Shown here: positions 15,615-23,996 of the stretch, piece by piece
How positions within the stretch are numbered: the first letter of the stretch is position 1
How the letters are laid out: the number at the start of each line of letters is the position of its first letter
Assembly (NCBI GenBank): GCA_035347995.1
Contig: DAOPQD010000008.1
Coordinates: 1 to 64,000, forward strand
Length of the DNA stretch: 64,000 bases
Source of the DNA: JAAZNO01 sp012798275
GTDB taxonomy: Bacteria; Chloroflexota; Anaerolineae; B4-G1; SLSP01
Direction: 5' to 3'
The notes under the pieces: generated by a model
What the model saw: only the letters and a program-made list of their open reading frames with translations
What the model was told of the DNA's origin: nothing
The model's database searches: none
Program-made: the position numbers and the translations under genes

Positions 15615-16790
15615 GTGAATATCCCGATCAATGAACTCCTGGCAGGCCTGTTGGACTTGGGGCACAATCCAGGCAACCTGGTGATGATCCTTGTCGGCGG
15701 AGTGTTGTTGTATTTCGCTATCGTCAAGGAATATGAGCCGTCCTTGCTGCTTCCCATCGGCGTGGGGATTATCATCGCCAATCTGCCGCTTTCGGCGATG
15801 ATTGACCCGGAAGAGAATGGGATGCTCTACCTCCTCTACAACGCGGGGGTCCGCACGGAGCTGTTTCCCTTGCTCATCTTTGTGGGGGTGGGCGCGATGA
15901 TGGATTTCCGGCCCCTTCTTGCCCAACCGGTGTTTGCGCTCATGGGCGCGGCGGGGCAGTTCGGCATTTTCGGCACGCTGATTCTGGCAATTGCGTTGGG
16001 CTTCAAATTGCCGGAAGCCGCCAGCATCGGCATCATCGGCGCGATTGACGGTCCCACAAGCATTTACGTCGCCAACAAACTGCTCGTGGAATATCCTGCC
16101 GCTCGCGGGCTGCCGCCTAACCCCGGCATGGCTGGCATCATTGCCGTGGTGGCCTATTCTTACATGAGCCTGGTGCCCATCATTCAGCCGCCCATCATGC
16201 GCGCGCTCACCACGCGGGAGGAACGTCGCACGCACATGGAGTACGCGCCGCGCCCCGTCTCCAAACTTGCGTTGATCCTGTTCCCCCTCATCGTCACCGT
16301 GGCCGTGGGGATTCTGGTCCCGCAAGCCGCGCCGCTCATTGCCTCGCTCATGCTGGGGAATCTGATGAAGGAAGCGGGGGTGGTAGATCGCCTGAGCAAG
16401 GCGTCGCAGAACGAGATCATCAATATCGCCACGCTGTTTCTGGGGCTGGCGGTGGGCAGCACGATGACCGCGAAGAGTTTCCTCAACGCGGACACGCTCA
16501 AGATCCTGGGACTGGGCCTGGTCGCTTTTGGGCTGGACACGGCCGCCGGGGTGTTGTTCGGCAAATTCCTGTACCGCGTCTCCGGGAAGAAAATCAACCC
16601 GCTGGTCGGCGCGGCGGGTATCAGCGCCTTCCCGATGGCCGGGCGGCTGGTGCAGAAGCTGGCGAACGATGAGGATTACTCCAACTTCGTGTTGATGCAC
16701 GCCATGGGCGCCAACACTGCCGGGCAACTGGGGTCCGTCATTGCGGGCGGCGTGCTCCTCACGCTGGTGTTGCCGATGGTGGGGCTGTAA
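15615..16790 (+). CDS. Na+-translocating decarboxylase beta subunit (OadB/MmdB family)
   Basis: A 391-residue polytopic membrane protein with about nine to eleven helices. It matches the beta subunits of oxaloacetate, methylmalonyl-CoA and glutaconyl-CoA decarboxylases, which take CO2 from carboxybiotin and export Na+. GVGAMMDFRPLLAQP and IGIIGAIDGPTSIYV hold the conserved Asp used in Na+ binding, and TMTAKSFLNADTLKI, then GISAFPMAGR and MHAMGANTAGQLGSV near the C-terminus, are highly conserved. Start is GTG at 15615 with AAGGAG at 15600-15605. With the alpha, gamma and carrier genes this completes the pump. Confidence 0.94.
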   Translation: MNIPINELLAGLLDLGHNPGNLVMILVGGVLLYFAIVKEYEPSLLLPIGVGIIIANLPLSAMIDPEENGMLYLLYNAGVRTELFPLLIFVGVGAMMDFRPLLAQPVFALMGAAGQFGIFGTLILAIALGFKLPEAASIGIIGAIDGPTSIYVANKLLVEYPAARGLPPNPGMAGIIAVVAYSYMSLVPIIQPPIMRALTTREERRTHMEYAPRPVSKLALILFPLIVTVAVGILVPQAAPLIASLMLGNLMKEAGVVDRLSKASQNEIINIATLFLGLAVGSTMTAKSFLNADTLKILGLGLVAFGLDTAAGVLFGKFLYRVSGKKINPLVGAAGISAFPMAGRLVQKLANDEDYSNFVLMHAMGANTAGQLGSVIAGGVLLTLVLPMVGL

Positions 16791-16847
16791 ACGAGCTGAG
16801 GCGCAGGGGAGCGGCGGAGATAGGGAGAGTCCACTTCACCCTCCATC

Positions 16848-16935
16848 CCTCATTACCCATCGCTCCTGACTCTTGCCCCCTACGCTCACTCGCCTTTTCG
16901 CTTTATCGCTTATTCGCTTTATCGCTCACTCGCAT
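16848..16935 (+). repeat. degenerate spacer of TTACCCAT and TCGCTTTAT units
   Basis: The 162-base gap between the decarboxylase and oxidoreductase operons contains CCCTCATTACCCATCGC and then four to five TCGCTTTAT/TCGCTTATT/TCGCCTTTT units (16889-16930). It is close in wording to the gaps at 9905-9935 and, on the other strand, 20950-20990. No promoter is obvious in it. Confidence 0.65.
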
Positions 16936-16952
16936 TGGAAAGGAGAGCTTGC

Positions 16953-17198
16953 ATGGCTAAAGGGTTGGTTGTGATGGATACGGATCGGTGCAAGGGCTGC
17001 GGTCTTTGCACTCACGTCTGTCCCGTGAAGATTTTAGCCCTTTCGTCGGACATCTTCAACGTGCAAGGGTATCATCCCATCACGGTGACAGACATGGAAA
17101 AGTGCACCGGCTGCGGTTCGTGCGCCATGATTTGCCCCGATGTTGTCTTTACCGTCTACCGCGAGCGCCGCGTCCGCGCGGCAGCCGCCAGGGAATAG
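16953..17198 (+). CDS. korD: 2-oxoacid:ferredoxin oxidoreductase, delta (ferredoxin-like) subunit
   Basis: An 81-residue 2[4Fe-4S] protein. Two full CxxCxxCxxxC sets are visible, CKGCGLCTHVCP near residues 12-23 and CTGCGSCAMICP near 47-58. As the delta subunit it takes electrons from the thiamine enzyme to external ferredoxin. First gene of a tight korDABC operon; AAGGAGAG precedes the ATG. The oxidoreductase may act on 2-oxoglutarate or branched-chain 2-oxoacids; the substrate cannot be fixed from this subunit. Confidence 0.9.
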   Translation: MAKGLVVMDTDRCKGCGLCTHVCPVKILALSSDIFNVQGYHPITVTDMEKCTGCGSCAMICPDVVFTVYRERRVRAAAARE

Positions 17199-17207
17199 GA
17201 GGGAGCC

Positions 17208-18251
17208 ATGGCTAAAGAACTGCTCAAAGGCAACGAAGCTTTTGCCGAGGCTGCAATCCGCTATGGGCTGGAGGCCTACTTCGGTTACCCCATCACCCCG
17301 CAGAGCGAGGCGCTGGAGCATCTGGCGCGCCGCATGGTGGAGGAGAACCGCGTCTTCATCCAGGCGGAAAGCGAGCTTGGCGCGATCAACATGGTCTATG
17401 GCGCCGCCTGCTGCGGCGTTCGGACGATGGCGTCTACTTCCGGGCCGGGCTTCAGCCTCATGGAAGAGGGACTCTCGTACATCGCCGGTTCCGAAGTGCC
17501 GGCAGTCGTCGTCAATATGCAGCGCGGCGGTCCGGGCCTGGGCAACATTCAGCCCTCGCAGAGCGACTATTTTCTCATGACCAAGAGCGCAGGGCATGGC
17601 GACTTTCATCCCCTCGTGCTGGCGCCGGCCAGCGTGCAGGAGCTCATTGATATGATGGGGCTGGCCTTCGACCTGGCGGAGAAATACCGCACGCTCGTCC
17701 TCGTCGCCGGCGATGGCAGTCTGGGGCAGATGATGGAATCTGCCGAACTGCCGCCGATGCAGCCCTTCCCGCGCCCCCGCCCCGACTGGGCCGTGTCTGG
17801 CGCCAAAGGTCGCAAGCCGCACATCATCACCTCACTCGACCTTTCGCCCGAAGGGTTGGAGCGCATCAACCTGCGTTTGCAGGCCAAACTGGCGGAGATC
17901 CAGCAGCACGAGATCCGCTGGAAGGAGTATGAGACGGCCGATGCGGAGATCCTGTTGGTGGCCTATGGCACTACGGGGCGCATTTGCCTCTCGGCAATGC
18001 GCGAAGCGCGCAAGCAAGGGCTCAAGGTGGGGCTCTTCCGCCCCCAGACGTTGTGGCCCTTCCCGGCGGCGCGGTTGCATGAGCTGGCCGGGCAGACGCG
18101 CGCGATGCTGGTGGCGGAGATGAACGCCGGGCAGATGGTGGAGGATGTGCGCCTGGCGGTCGCCGGTCAGACACCCGTCCATTTCTATGGGCGATTGGGC
18201 GGCATCGTTCCGCTGAGCGATGAAATCCTGGCAGAGGTGAAGAAACTATGA
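17208..18251 (+). CDS. korA: 2-oxoacid:ferredoxin oxidoreductase, alpha subunit (KorA/VorB type)
   Basis: A 347-residue subunit carrying domains I and II of the pyruvate:ferredoxin oxidoreductase superfamily. GNEAFAEAAIRYGLEAYFGYPITPQSE is the conserved start, and STSGPGFSLMEEGLSYIAGSE is the family core. This form is annotated as VorB or KorA in anaerobes; the enzyme converts a 2-oxoacid and CoA to acyl-CoA, CO2 and reduced ferredoxin, or runs in reverse. The ATG follows GGAGGGAGCC. The stop overlaps korB as ATGA (18248-18251). Confidence 0.92.
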   Translation: MAKELLKGNEAFAEAAIRYGLEAYFGYPITPQSEALEHLARRMVEENRVFIQAESELGAINMVYGAACCGVRTMASTSGPGFSLMEEGLSYIAGSEVPAVVVNMQRGGPGLGNIQPSQSDYFLMTKSAGHGDFHPLVLAPASVQELIDMMGLAFDLAEKYRTLVLVAGDGSLGQMMESAELPPMQPFPRPRPDWAVSGAKGRKPHIITSLDLSPEGLERINLRLQAKLAEIQQHEIRWKEYETADAEILLVAYGTTGRICLSAMREARKQGLKVGLFRPQTLWPFPAARLHELAGQTRAMLVAEMNAGQMVEDVRLAVAGQTPVHFYGRLGGIVPLSDEILAEVKKL

Positions 18252-19027
18252 GCGCCATTCCGGAGACGATGGAACGGATTTACCAGTATCCCGACTCGCT
18301 GACCAGGGCAAACACGCATTACTGCCCCGGCTGCACCCACGGCGTGATCCACCGCCTGGTGGCTGAGGTGTTGGACGAGTTGGGCGTGCGCGAGCAGACG
18401 ATTGGCGTCGCGCCGGTCGGCTGCGCGGTGCTGGCCTATAACTATTTCAACATGGACTTTGTGGAGGCGCCGCACGGGCGCGCCCCGGCCATGGCGACGG
18501 GCATCAAACGCACCAACCCCGATAAGGTCGTCTTCACCTATCAGGGCGACGGAGATCTGGCCGCCATCGGCACCAACGAGATCCTCCACGCGGCGCATCG
18601 CGGCGAGCACATCACCACCATTTTCGTCAACAATGCCATCTACGGCATGACGGGCGGACAGATGGCGCCGACGACGCTGCCGGGACAGAAGACGACGTCC
18701 AGCCCGTTCGGGCGCGACCCCAAAATCGCGGGCATGCCGGTGCACATCAGCGAGATCATGGCGGTGATCCCCGGCGTCGTCTACGCCACGCGCCAGGCGA
18801 CGTTGGACCTGGCCGGGATCAACAAGACCAGGAAGGCCATCAAGCGGGCTTTCCTGGCGCAACTGCAAGGGCTGGGCTTCAGCATCGTCGAGGTCCTTTC
18901 CACCTGTCCCACCAACTGGAACATGGATCCCTGGGCGGCGATGCAGTGGGCGAAAGAAAACATGATTCCCCAATTCCCGTTGGGGGACACGCGCGTGAGC
19001 GATGAAGTCGCCGCGCTGAAGGTATAG
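18248..19027 (+). CDS. korB: 2-oxoacid:ferredoxin oxidoreductase, beta subunit (thiamine-binding)
   Basis: A 259-residue thiamine pyrophosphate-binding subunit. The motif YCPGCTHGVIHRL near residue 24, QGDGDLAAIGTNE near 100 and NNAIYGMTGGQMAPTT near 128 form the cofactor site (GDG...NN pattern). It contains the catalytic centre of the enzyme. The start overlaps the korA stop by four bases, indicating coupled translation. STCPTNWNMDP near the C-terminus is typical of the Kor/Vor type, not of pyruvate enzymes. Confidence 0.93.
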   Translation: MSAIPETMERIYQYPDSLTRANTHYCPGCTHGVIHRLVAEVLDELGVREQTIGVAPVGCAVLAYNYFNMDFVEAPHGRAPAMATGIKRTNPDKVVFTYQGDGDLAAIGTNEILHAAHRGEHITTIFVNNAIYGMTGGQMAPTTLPGQKTTSSPFGRDPKIAGMPVHISEIMAVIPGVVYATRQATLDLAGINKTRKAIKRAFLAQLQGLGFSIVEVLSTCPTNWNMDPWAAMQWAKENMIPQFPLGDTRVSDEVAALKV

Positions 19028-19036
19028 GAGGGCGCG

Positions 19037-19576
19037 ATGCGTCACGAAGACATTATCATCTCGGGATTTGGCGGACAGGGAGCGCTCTTCGCGGGGCAGT
19101 TGCTGGCGTATGCGGGCCTCGCTGAGGGGCTGCAGGTGACCTGGATTCCCTCTTACGGCCCGGAGATGCGCGGCGGCACGGCCAACTGCACGGTGATCCT
19201 GTCGGAGGAGGAGATCGGCGCGCCCATCATTCGGCATCCCACCGCGGCGATTGCCCTCAATCTCCCCTCGATGGACAAGTACGAGCCGCTGGTCAAGCCG
19301 GGGGGCGTGCTGGTGGTGAATGCCTCCCTGGTGCCGCGCGCGAGCGTGCGCACGGACCTCCGCGTGGTGGCGTTGCCGGCGAGCGACATCGCCACGGAGC
19401 TGGGCAACGTCCGCATGGCGAACCTGGTGGCCCTCGGCGCGTTGCTCAAGGCCACGGGGATCGTCAGCGCGGAGTCGGTGCTCGCGCAGCTGGAGGCGCA
19501 TCTCTCGGAGCGGCAGCGGCAATGGCTGGAGCCGAACAAAGCGGCGTTGCTCAAGGGGGTGGAGTTCACTCCGTGA
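19037..19576 (+). CDS. korC: 2-oxoacid:ferredoxin oxidoreductase, gamma subunit
   Basis: A 179-residue domain III subunit. ISGFGGQGALFAGQLLAYAG is the conserved Rossmann-like start, and SYGPEMRGGTANCTVILS is diagnostic. It binds CoA-side determinants and completes the tetramer with the three genes before it. GGAGGGCGCG precedes the ATG, nine bases after korB. A strong terminator at 19606-19637 ends the operon. Confidence 0.93.
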   Translation: MRHEDIIISGFGGQGALFAGQLLAYAGLAEGLQVTWIPSYGPEMRGGTANCTVILSEEEIGAPIIRHPTAAIALNLPSMDKYEPLVKPGGVLVVNASLVPRASVRTDLRVVALPASDIATELGNVRMANLVALGALLKATGIVSAESVLAQLEAHLSERQRQWLEPNKAALLKGVEFTP

Positions 19577-19605
19577 CTTGACGCGCGGGCACATGGCGGG
19601 TCAGG

Positions 19606-19637
19606 AACCCGGCAGTCTGTGGGGCTGCCGGGTTTTT
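19606..19637 (+). terminator. rho-independent terminator of the korDABC operon
   Basis: Perfect 10-bp stem AACCCGGCAG (19606-19615) with CTGCCGGGTT (19625-19634), 9-base loop and a T run (TTTTT, 19633-19637). Thirty bases after the korC stop. Confidence 0.9.
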
Positions 19638-19690
19638 GTTGGCCGTTATGGGGAAGAGGGCCGCCGGGTCATTTTCGGCGCGGCTCGAGC

Positions 19691-20923
19691 TCAGGCTGTC
19701 GACGCCTTTTCATTGTTGTTGTTGACAGGTCCCCGTTGGCGCGGCAGGCGCAGCACCAGGGGGCTGCACAGGGCCATCACGATCCCGCCGATGATGAAGG
19801 GGGTCTGCAGCGAAAACGCCTCCGCGAGCAGCCCGCCGGCGAAGGCGCCGATGGCGTTTGCCAGCGAGACGGCGGTCGAATCCAGCCCGAAGGCCGTGCC
19901 GGCGCGCCCGGGAGGGGCGAGTTTGCCGATATACGTGCTGAGCGTGGCCAGCGTGCCGCCAATGGCGACTCCCATAAAGACCTGCCAGAGCAGCAACAGC
20001 CAGTAATTCGGGGCAATGCCCTGGAGCACCAGAGCGACGCCGCCCAGCAAGCTGCAGAGCAACAGGATCATTCGTCCGCCGTAGCGATCTGCCATGCGTC
20101 CCAGCACTGGCGCGGCGATGGCGCTGCTGACGCCGGACAGGGTGGCCAGGAGGCCGGAGAAGGTTCCCAGCTGCGTTGAATCCGGCAGGAGTTCCTGCAC
20201 CAGCAATGGGGTAAACGGCGCGGACAGCTGCACGCCCAGGCGCAGGGCGAAACGCAGGAAAAGGACCAATGCCAACACGGCGCTGGCGAAAATCAGACCG
20301 AAGTCCCGCCGCATTTGTCCCAACAGCCGGAATTCTCCCAGGTCTTGCGGCCGGGTGAAGTCCTCTTTCACTACCGATAAAATGACCAATCCGGCGACGA
20401 GCAGGAAAGCGGAGGTAATCCAGAACACCGTGCGATAGCCGAACGCATCGGCGACCATGCCGCCGGCGGAAGGGCCCAGTGACTGCCCTAAGAAGATGGC
20501 GACCTGCAATTTGCCCAGCGTCTCGCCTAACCGATGCTGTGGCGTGGTGCTCGCGACGAGCGTTGTGGCCGCGGCGACGGTGCCGGTGAGTGCTCCTTGC
20601 AGCAACCGCAGGGCTGCCAGCTGTTCTACCCTGGTCACGAAGCCCATCAGGATGATGATGACGGCGCCACCGAACATGGCCCGTTCCACCATCATCTTGC
20701 GCCCAAAACGGTCGCTGAGGCTGCCCCAAACAGGCCCGAAGAACGCCATGGCGAACGCCGGCGCGGAGCTGACAATCCCGGTCCATCGCGCGACGGCTTC
20801 CCCGCTGGCGCCCAGCGATTGCACGTAGTACGGCAGAATCGGCTGGAAAGAGCCAAAGCCCATGAGGGCTAACAATTCCGCAATCCACACTCCCCAGAGA
20901 TTGCGCTGCCAGTTACGTGTCAT
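19691..20923 (-). CDS. MFS transporter, multidrug-exporter type
   Basis: A 410-residue major facilitator with twelve predicted helices. GPVWGSLSDRFGRKMMVERAM is the MFS loop 2-3 signature, repeated in degenerate form in the second half (PVLGRMADRYGGRM). The family includes MdtG-like drug exporters; the substrate is unknown. Start ATG is at 20923 (minus) with GAAGGAGCC before it. Leader module B and the inverted copy of the three-hairpin element lie upstream in the same orientation. Converges with the kor operon across its terminator. Confidence 0.88.
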   Translation of the reverse strand: MTRNWQRNLWGVWIAELLALMGFGSFQPILPYYVQSLGASGEAVARWTGIVSSAPAFAMAFFGPVWGSLSDRFGRKMMVERAMFGGAVIIILMGFVTRVEQLAALRLLQGALTGTVAAATTLVASTTPQHRLGETLGKLQVAIFLGQSLGPSAGGMVADAFGYRTVFWITSAFLLVAGLVILSVVKEDFTRPQDLGEFRLLGQMRRDFGLIFASAVLALVLFLRFALRLGVQLSAPFTPLLVQELLPDSTQLGTFSGLLATLSGVSSAIAAPVLGRMADRYGGRMILLLCSLLGGVALVLQGIAPNYWLLLLWQVFMGVAIGGTLATLSTYIGKLAPPGRAGTAFGLDSTAVSLANAIGAFAGGLLAEAFSLQTPFIIGGIVMALCSPLVLRLPRQRGPVNNNNEKASTA

Positions 20924-20928
20924 ATAGG

Positions 20929-20957
20929 CTCCTTCGCAAATAGAGATCAGCGAGTCA
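20929..20957 (-). promoter_or_regulatory. leader module B upstream of the MFS gene
   Basis: On the minus strand the sequence reads CTCGCTGATCTCTATTTGC then GAAGGAGCC and the ATG. It shares CTGATCTCTATTTGC with the decarboxylase leader at 12326. Further upstream, 20958-20990 has TCGCTTTTTCGCTGATTCGC units like the other spacers. Confidence 0.6.
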
Positions 20958-21087
20958 GCAGTCAGCGAATCAGCGAAAAAGCGAAAAAATCACTTGTGTG
21001 ACAAAGGTACCGCCACTGACTGAAAAACGCAAAATTTCCTGGTGATTGCTGAAGATTGAGAATCAACTTTTGCCCCCTATCCCCTGG

Positions 21088-21219
21088 CCCCTTCCCCCCG
21101 CGCTGCGCGGGGGGAAGGGGAACTTTTTTTTGTGGGGTTTTGCAGGCGGGCGCAGCCCGCCTGCAAAACCCCTATTTTTTTCTCCCCTCGCCGACGGCGT
21201 ATGCGCCGTCGGCGAGGGG
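21088..21219 (-). repeat. three-hairpin intergenic element, copy 2 (inverted)
   Basis: On the minus strand the order is the same as in copies 1 and 3. Plus coordinates: 21184-21219 (CCCCTCGCCGACGGCG arm, the longest version of hairpin 1), 21134-21172 (arms GGGGTTTTGCAGGCGGG and complement), 21088-21120 (CCCCTTCCCC with GGGGAAGGGG). Flanking similarity runs from about 21005 to 21260. It lies 165 bases upstream of the MFS gene and points the same way. Confidence 0.85.
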
Positions 21220-21320
21220 CTGGGGGAGGGGCAAAAGCTACAGCTCACAAAGGTTCATCCATCGCCGTCGAGCTACCTGACGCCAGGCTGAACAGTTACC
21301 GCGCATTTTCATTCCTGGAT

Positions 21321-21345
21321 GGTGTGCGCCAGCACAGGGCGTCTT
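21321..21345. repeat. 25-base dispersed repeat, first copy
   Basis: The 25 bases beginning GGTGTGCGCCAGCACAGGGC recur exactly at 38165-38189. Each copy is next to other repeat modules and contains a small imperfect palindrome (GTGCGCCAGCAC). Confidence 0.7.
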
Positions 21346-21387
21346 CTCTGAAAATAAACACGTGTCCATCTTCACGCCTTCTCACGT

Positions 21388-22530
21388 TCACTTCCAGTAG
21401 GGGGCGTCCCACGTATCCAGCAGCTGCGTCGTGGCGCTGAGCAGACGCCAGCCGGCATCGGTGTGGACGGTCTCCCAGGTGACTTCCCACAGCCGGCCTA
21501 TGACGAGCCCCTCTTCATTGTCCCAGGCTGTGACCATGGCGTTGACTCGCGCCTGCTCCTCGTCGCTCGCGGTGGCGACGCGCTGCACCCCGCTCACGTC
21601 CACGCGGAGGGTGCGCGCGAAGCCCAGCGCCCAGTTCTCGTAAGGCTGCGCCGCGCGGGCCGAATCCGCCAGCAGCGCGTACGCGCCGGGCAGATCGCGG
21701 TCGTTCAACGCCAGGTAGAAGGAGATCACGGCGTAATCCGCCCGGTGGGTAGGATAGTCGTGAGGGCGTTCCAGGAAGTACCAGTCCCAGCGGTCCCACG
21801 TCCAGCCGTAGGTCTGCCCGTCCCAGGTGAAGATGACCCGCCATGCCAGCTGCGGCGCGCCCGTGTCGCGGTGCCCTTCGACGATTTCCCCGGCGAGATC
21901 GCCGTCGCGGTCCTCGAAGGAGACGCCGGCGTCCCCCTGGAACGCCCCGACGAGCCGAAAATTGCTGGCGCCTTCGTCCCAAGCATAGAGGTGCAGCAAG
22001 GTGAGATTGCGCTCGGCGTGGCCGAAGATGGCGATCTCCGCCTTGCCATCGGCGTTCACGTCGCGGATTTCGATCTCACAGGTGGGATATTGTCCCAGCC
22101 CGTAGTAGGGTTTCCCCGGATCGGGTTTGGCATCCAGGAGCGTGTGGATGTGCTCATCTCGCAGCACGAAGGCGCTCAGGCGCCCGGCTTCCGGCTGATG
22201 GAGGAGCGCCAGCCATTCGGGAAGCCCGTCGTTGGTGAGATCCTCGTAGCGGAAGCAGAGCAGGGTGGCGTCGCCGACGGCGGCGTGGACCTGCGCCGCG
22301 CCGGCGTTGGCGAGCTCCGGCAATGCCCCCGGGTCGGGCGGGGGGATGGGAGTTGGCGTCGGCGTTGCGGTTGGCGTCGGCGTAGGGAGGGGGGTCGGCG
22401 TGGCGGTCGGCGGCGCGAGGGTGGCGGTCGGAGAGGGGGACGGCAGCGCTGCCGAAGGCGTCAGCAGCGTACACCCTGTCAACAGCAGGGCGAGCAGCGC
22501 TCCCAGGGGATGCCGGCGAGTTCCGCTCAT
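21388..22530 (-). CDS. lipoprotein with Pro/Thr linker
   Basis: A 380-residue predicted lipoprotein. The signal peptide ends in a lipobox LLTGC at about residue 20, followed by a long Thr/Pro linker (TATPTPLPTPTPTATPTPTP) of the type common in Chloroflexota surface proteins. The rest has two short Asp-rich loops, DVNADGKAEIAIFG and DRDGDLAGEIVE, like FG-GAP/integrin calcium loops, and an NTF2-like C-terminus (WEVTWETVHTDAGWRLL). No enzyme motif is seen. The ATG at 22530 overlaps the aminotransferase stop as ATGA, so the two are coupled. An earlier in-frame ATG at 22575 lies inside the aminotransferase and is not chosen. Confidence 0.8.
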   Translation of the reverse strand: MSGTRRHPLGALLALLLTGCTLLTPSAALPSPSPTATLAPPTATPTPLPTPTPTATPTPTPIPPPDPGALPELANAGAAQVHAAVGDATLLCFRYEDLTNDGLPEWLALLHQPEAGRLSAFVLRDEHIHTLLDAKPDPGKPYYGLGQYPTCEIEIRDVNADGKAEIAIFGHAERNLTLLHLYAWDEGASNFRLVGAFQGDAGVSFEDRDGDLAGEIVEGHRDTGAPQLAWRVIFTWDGQTYGWTWDRWDWYFLERPHDYPTHRADYAVISFYLALNDRDLPGAYALLADSARAAQPYENWALGFARTLRVDVSGVQRVATASDEEQARVNAMVTAWDNEEGLVIGRLWEVTWETVHTDAGWRLLSATTQLLDTWDAPYWK

Positions 22531-23717
22531 GCGATTTCGGTGTGCAGGCTTTGCCCGATCAGCCAGCGTTCCCAACGTTCCATGGCCTCCGTCAACCGCG
22601 CCTCTTCCTGGACCAGGGTGATCCGCGCAAACCCCTCGCCGTGCGCCCCGAAAGCGGCCCCTGGGGTGAGCGAGACGCCCGTCGCTTCAAGCAAGGCAGA
22701 GGCGAAGGCGGCGCTCGAAGCAAAGGGCGCGGGGACTTCCAGCCAGACGTAAAAGGTGGCGGCGCTGGGTGTGAACCAGATGTTCATGCGTTCCAGCGCA
22801 CGGGTCACGATCTCCCGACGGCGGCGATAGGTCGCCTTGAGACCGTCGTACCAGGTCGTCGGCAGGTGCAGCGCTGTCACCGCGGCTTCCTGGATGGGAA
22901 GGAAGATGCCGGTATCGGCATTGGTCTTGACCCGCGCCAGGGCGGCGATGGCGGCGGCGTTGCCCACTGCCATGCCGATGCGCCATCCCGCCATGTTGAA
23001 GGTTTTCGACAGCGAGTTGAATTCCACCGCTACTTCTTTCGCGCCCGGAATCTGCAAAACGCTTGGCGGCGTGACGCCATCCCAGGCGATCTCGCTGTAG
23101 GCGTGATCGTACACCAGCAGCAGCTGCTGCCGCCGGGCGAACGCCACGGCGCGCTCCAGGAAGGCCAGGTCTGCCACAGCGGCGGTGGGGTTGTGAGGAT
23201 AGTTCAGCCACAGCACTCGCGCCCGCGCCAACACGGCGGCGGGAATCGCGTCGAGATCGGGCAGAAAGCCATGCTCGCGCTGCAGCGGCAGAGGATAGAC
23301 TTCCCCCCCAACGAGTCGCGTCGCGGCGCTGTAAGTGGGATAGCCGGGATCGGGCGTCAGCGCCACCGCGCCGGGATCTATGAAGGCCGTGGGAACGTGA
23401 TAGAGACCCTCTTTGGAGCCGATGAGGGCGAGTGTCTCGGTGCGCGGGTCGAGTTCGACGCCGAAGCGGCGCGCGTAGAATTCGGCGACGGCCTGACGGT
23501 AGGCGGGCAGGCCGTAGTAATCGGCGTAGCCATGGGTAGTGGGGCGGCGGGCCGCCGCTTCCAGGGCCGCGATCACCTCCGGCGACGGCGGGAGATCCGG
23601 GCTGCCGATGTCGAGCCGGATGACATCTTGACCCTCGCGGCGCAAGGTTTCGACGCGCGCGGCGAGCTCCGCAAAAACATACGCCGGCAGCTGTTGGAGT
23701 CGTTGTGCAAGTTGCAT
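22527..23717 (-). CDS. PLP-dependent class I/II aminotransferase (DapL/alanine aminotransferase type)
   Basis: A 396-residue fold-type I aminotransferase. RLDIGSPDLPPSPEV near residue 35 and YADYYGLPAYRQAVAEFY are the N-terminal marks, NYPHNPTAA near 173 holds the conserved Asn-Pro, the PLP lysine is in SLSKTFNMAGWRIG near 235, and FARITLVQ near the end carries the carboxylate-binding Arg. The sequence fits the group that includes LL-diaminopimelate aminotransferase and broad alanine/aspartate enzymes; substrate uncertain. First gene of a two-gene minus-strand operon with the lipoprotein. Confidence 0.88.
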   Translation of the reverse strand: MQLAQRLQQLPAYVFAELAARVETLRREGQDVIRLDIGSPDLPPSPEVIAALEAAARRPTTHGYADYYGLPAYRQAVAEFYARRFGVELDPRTETLALIGSKEGLYHVPTAFIDPGAVALTPDPGYPTYSAATRLVGGEVYPLPLQREHGFLPDLDAIPAAVLARARVLWLNYPHNPTAAVADLAFLERAVAFARRQQLLLVYDHAYSEIAWDGVTPPSVLQIPGAKEVAVEFNSLSKTFNMAGWRIGMAVGNAAAIAALARVKTNADTGIFLPIQEAAVTALHLPTTWYDGLKATYRRRREIVTRALERMNIWFTPSAATFYVWLEVPAPFASSAAFASALLEATGVSLTPGAAFGAHGEGFARITLVQEEARLTEAMERWERWLIGQSLHTEIA

Positions 23718-23996
23718 AGATCCTCTGGTGGGGTGCGCAGCATTTTCAAACAGTCATTACGCACACGCCGCTACATGGTATGCATGTTACCATGATTCGC
23801 TTAAACTTCCACCGTGGTGGGAGGAATTGCGTTTATGAGGGGATGAGTATAATGGGAGTTGCCACCCGTGACTGGATCATCGTTGTGCGTTCAGCTCACC
23901 AGGGTGTGCCGCTGTTGTGGCCCGCGCTGTTCTTACTGCCTGCTCACTGCCTTTTGTTGAGGATGGCTGTAGAGGGAAAAGTCATCCCTGCTCGCC
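23718..23996. other. intergenic region between divergent genes
   Basis: About 280 bases between the aminotransferase (minus) and the winged-helix regulator (plus). It must hold promoters for both. I see no convincing -35/-10 pair and no credible small gene; a reading frame starting at 23780 has atypical composition and overlaps the regulator. Confidence 0.4.

Noticed and set aside
12353..16790. Biosynthetic acetyl-CoA carboxylase operon
   Set aside because: No biotin carboxylase gene, and a beta membrane Na+-pump subunit is present, so a decarboxylase is the better reading.
19710..20888. A 392-codon minus-strand frame overlapping the MFS gene
   Set aside because: Arg/Gly/Pro-rich shadow of the transporter, which has clear MFS motifs in the other frame.
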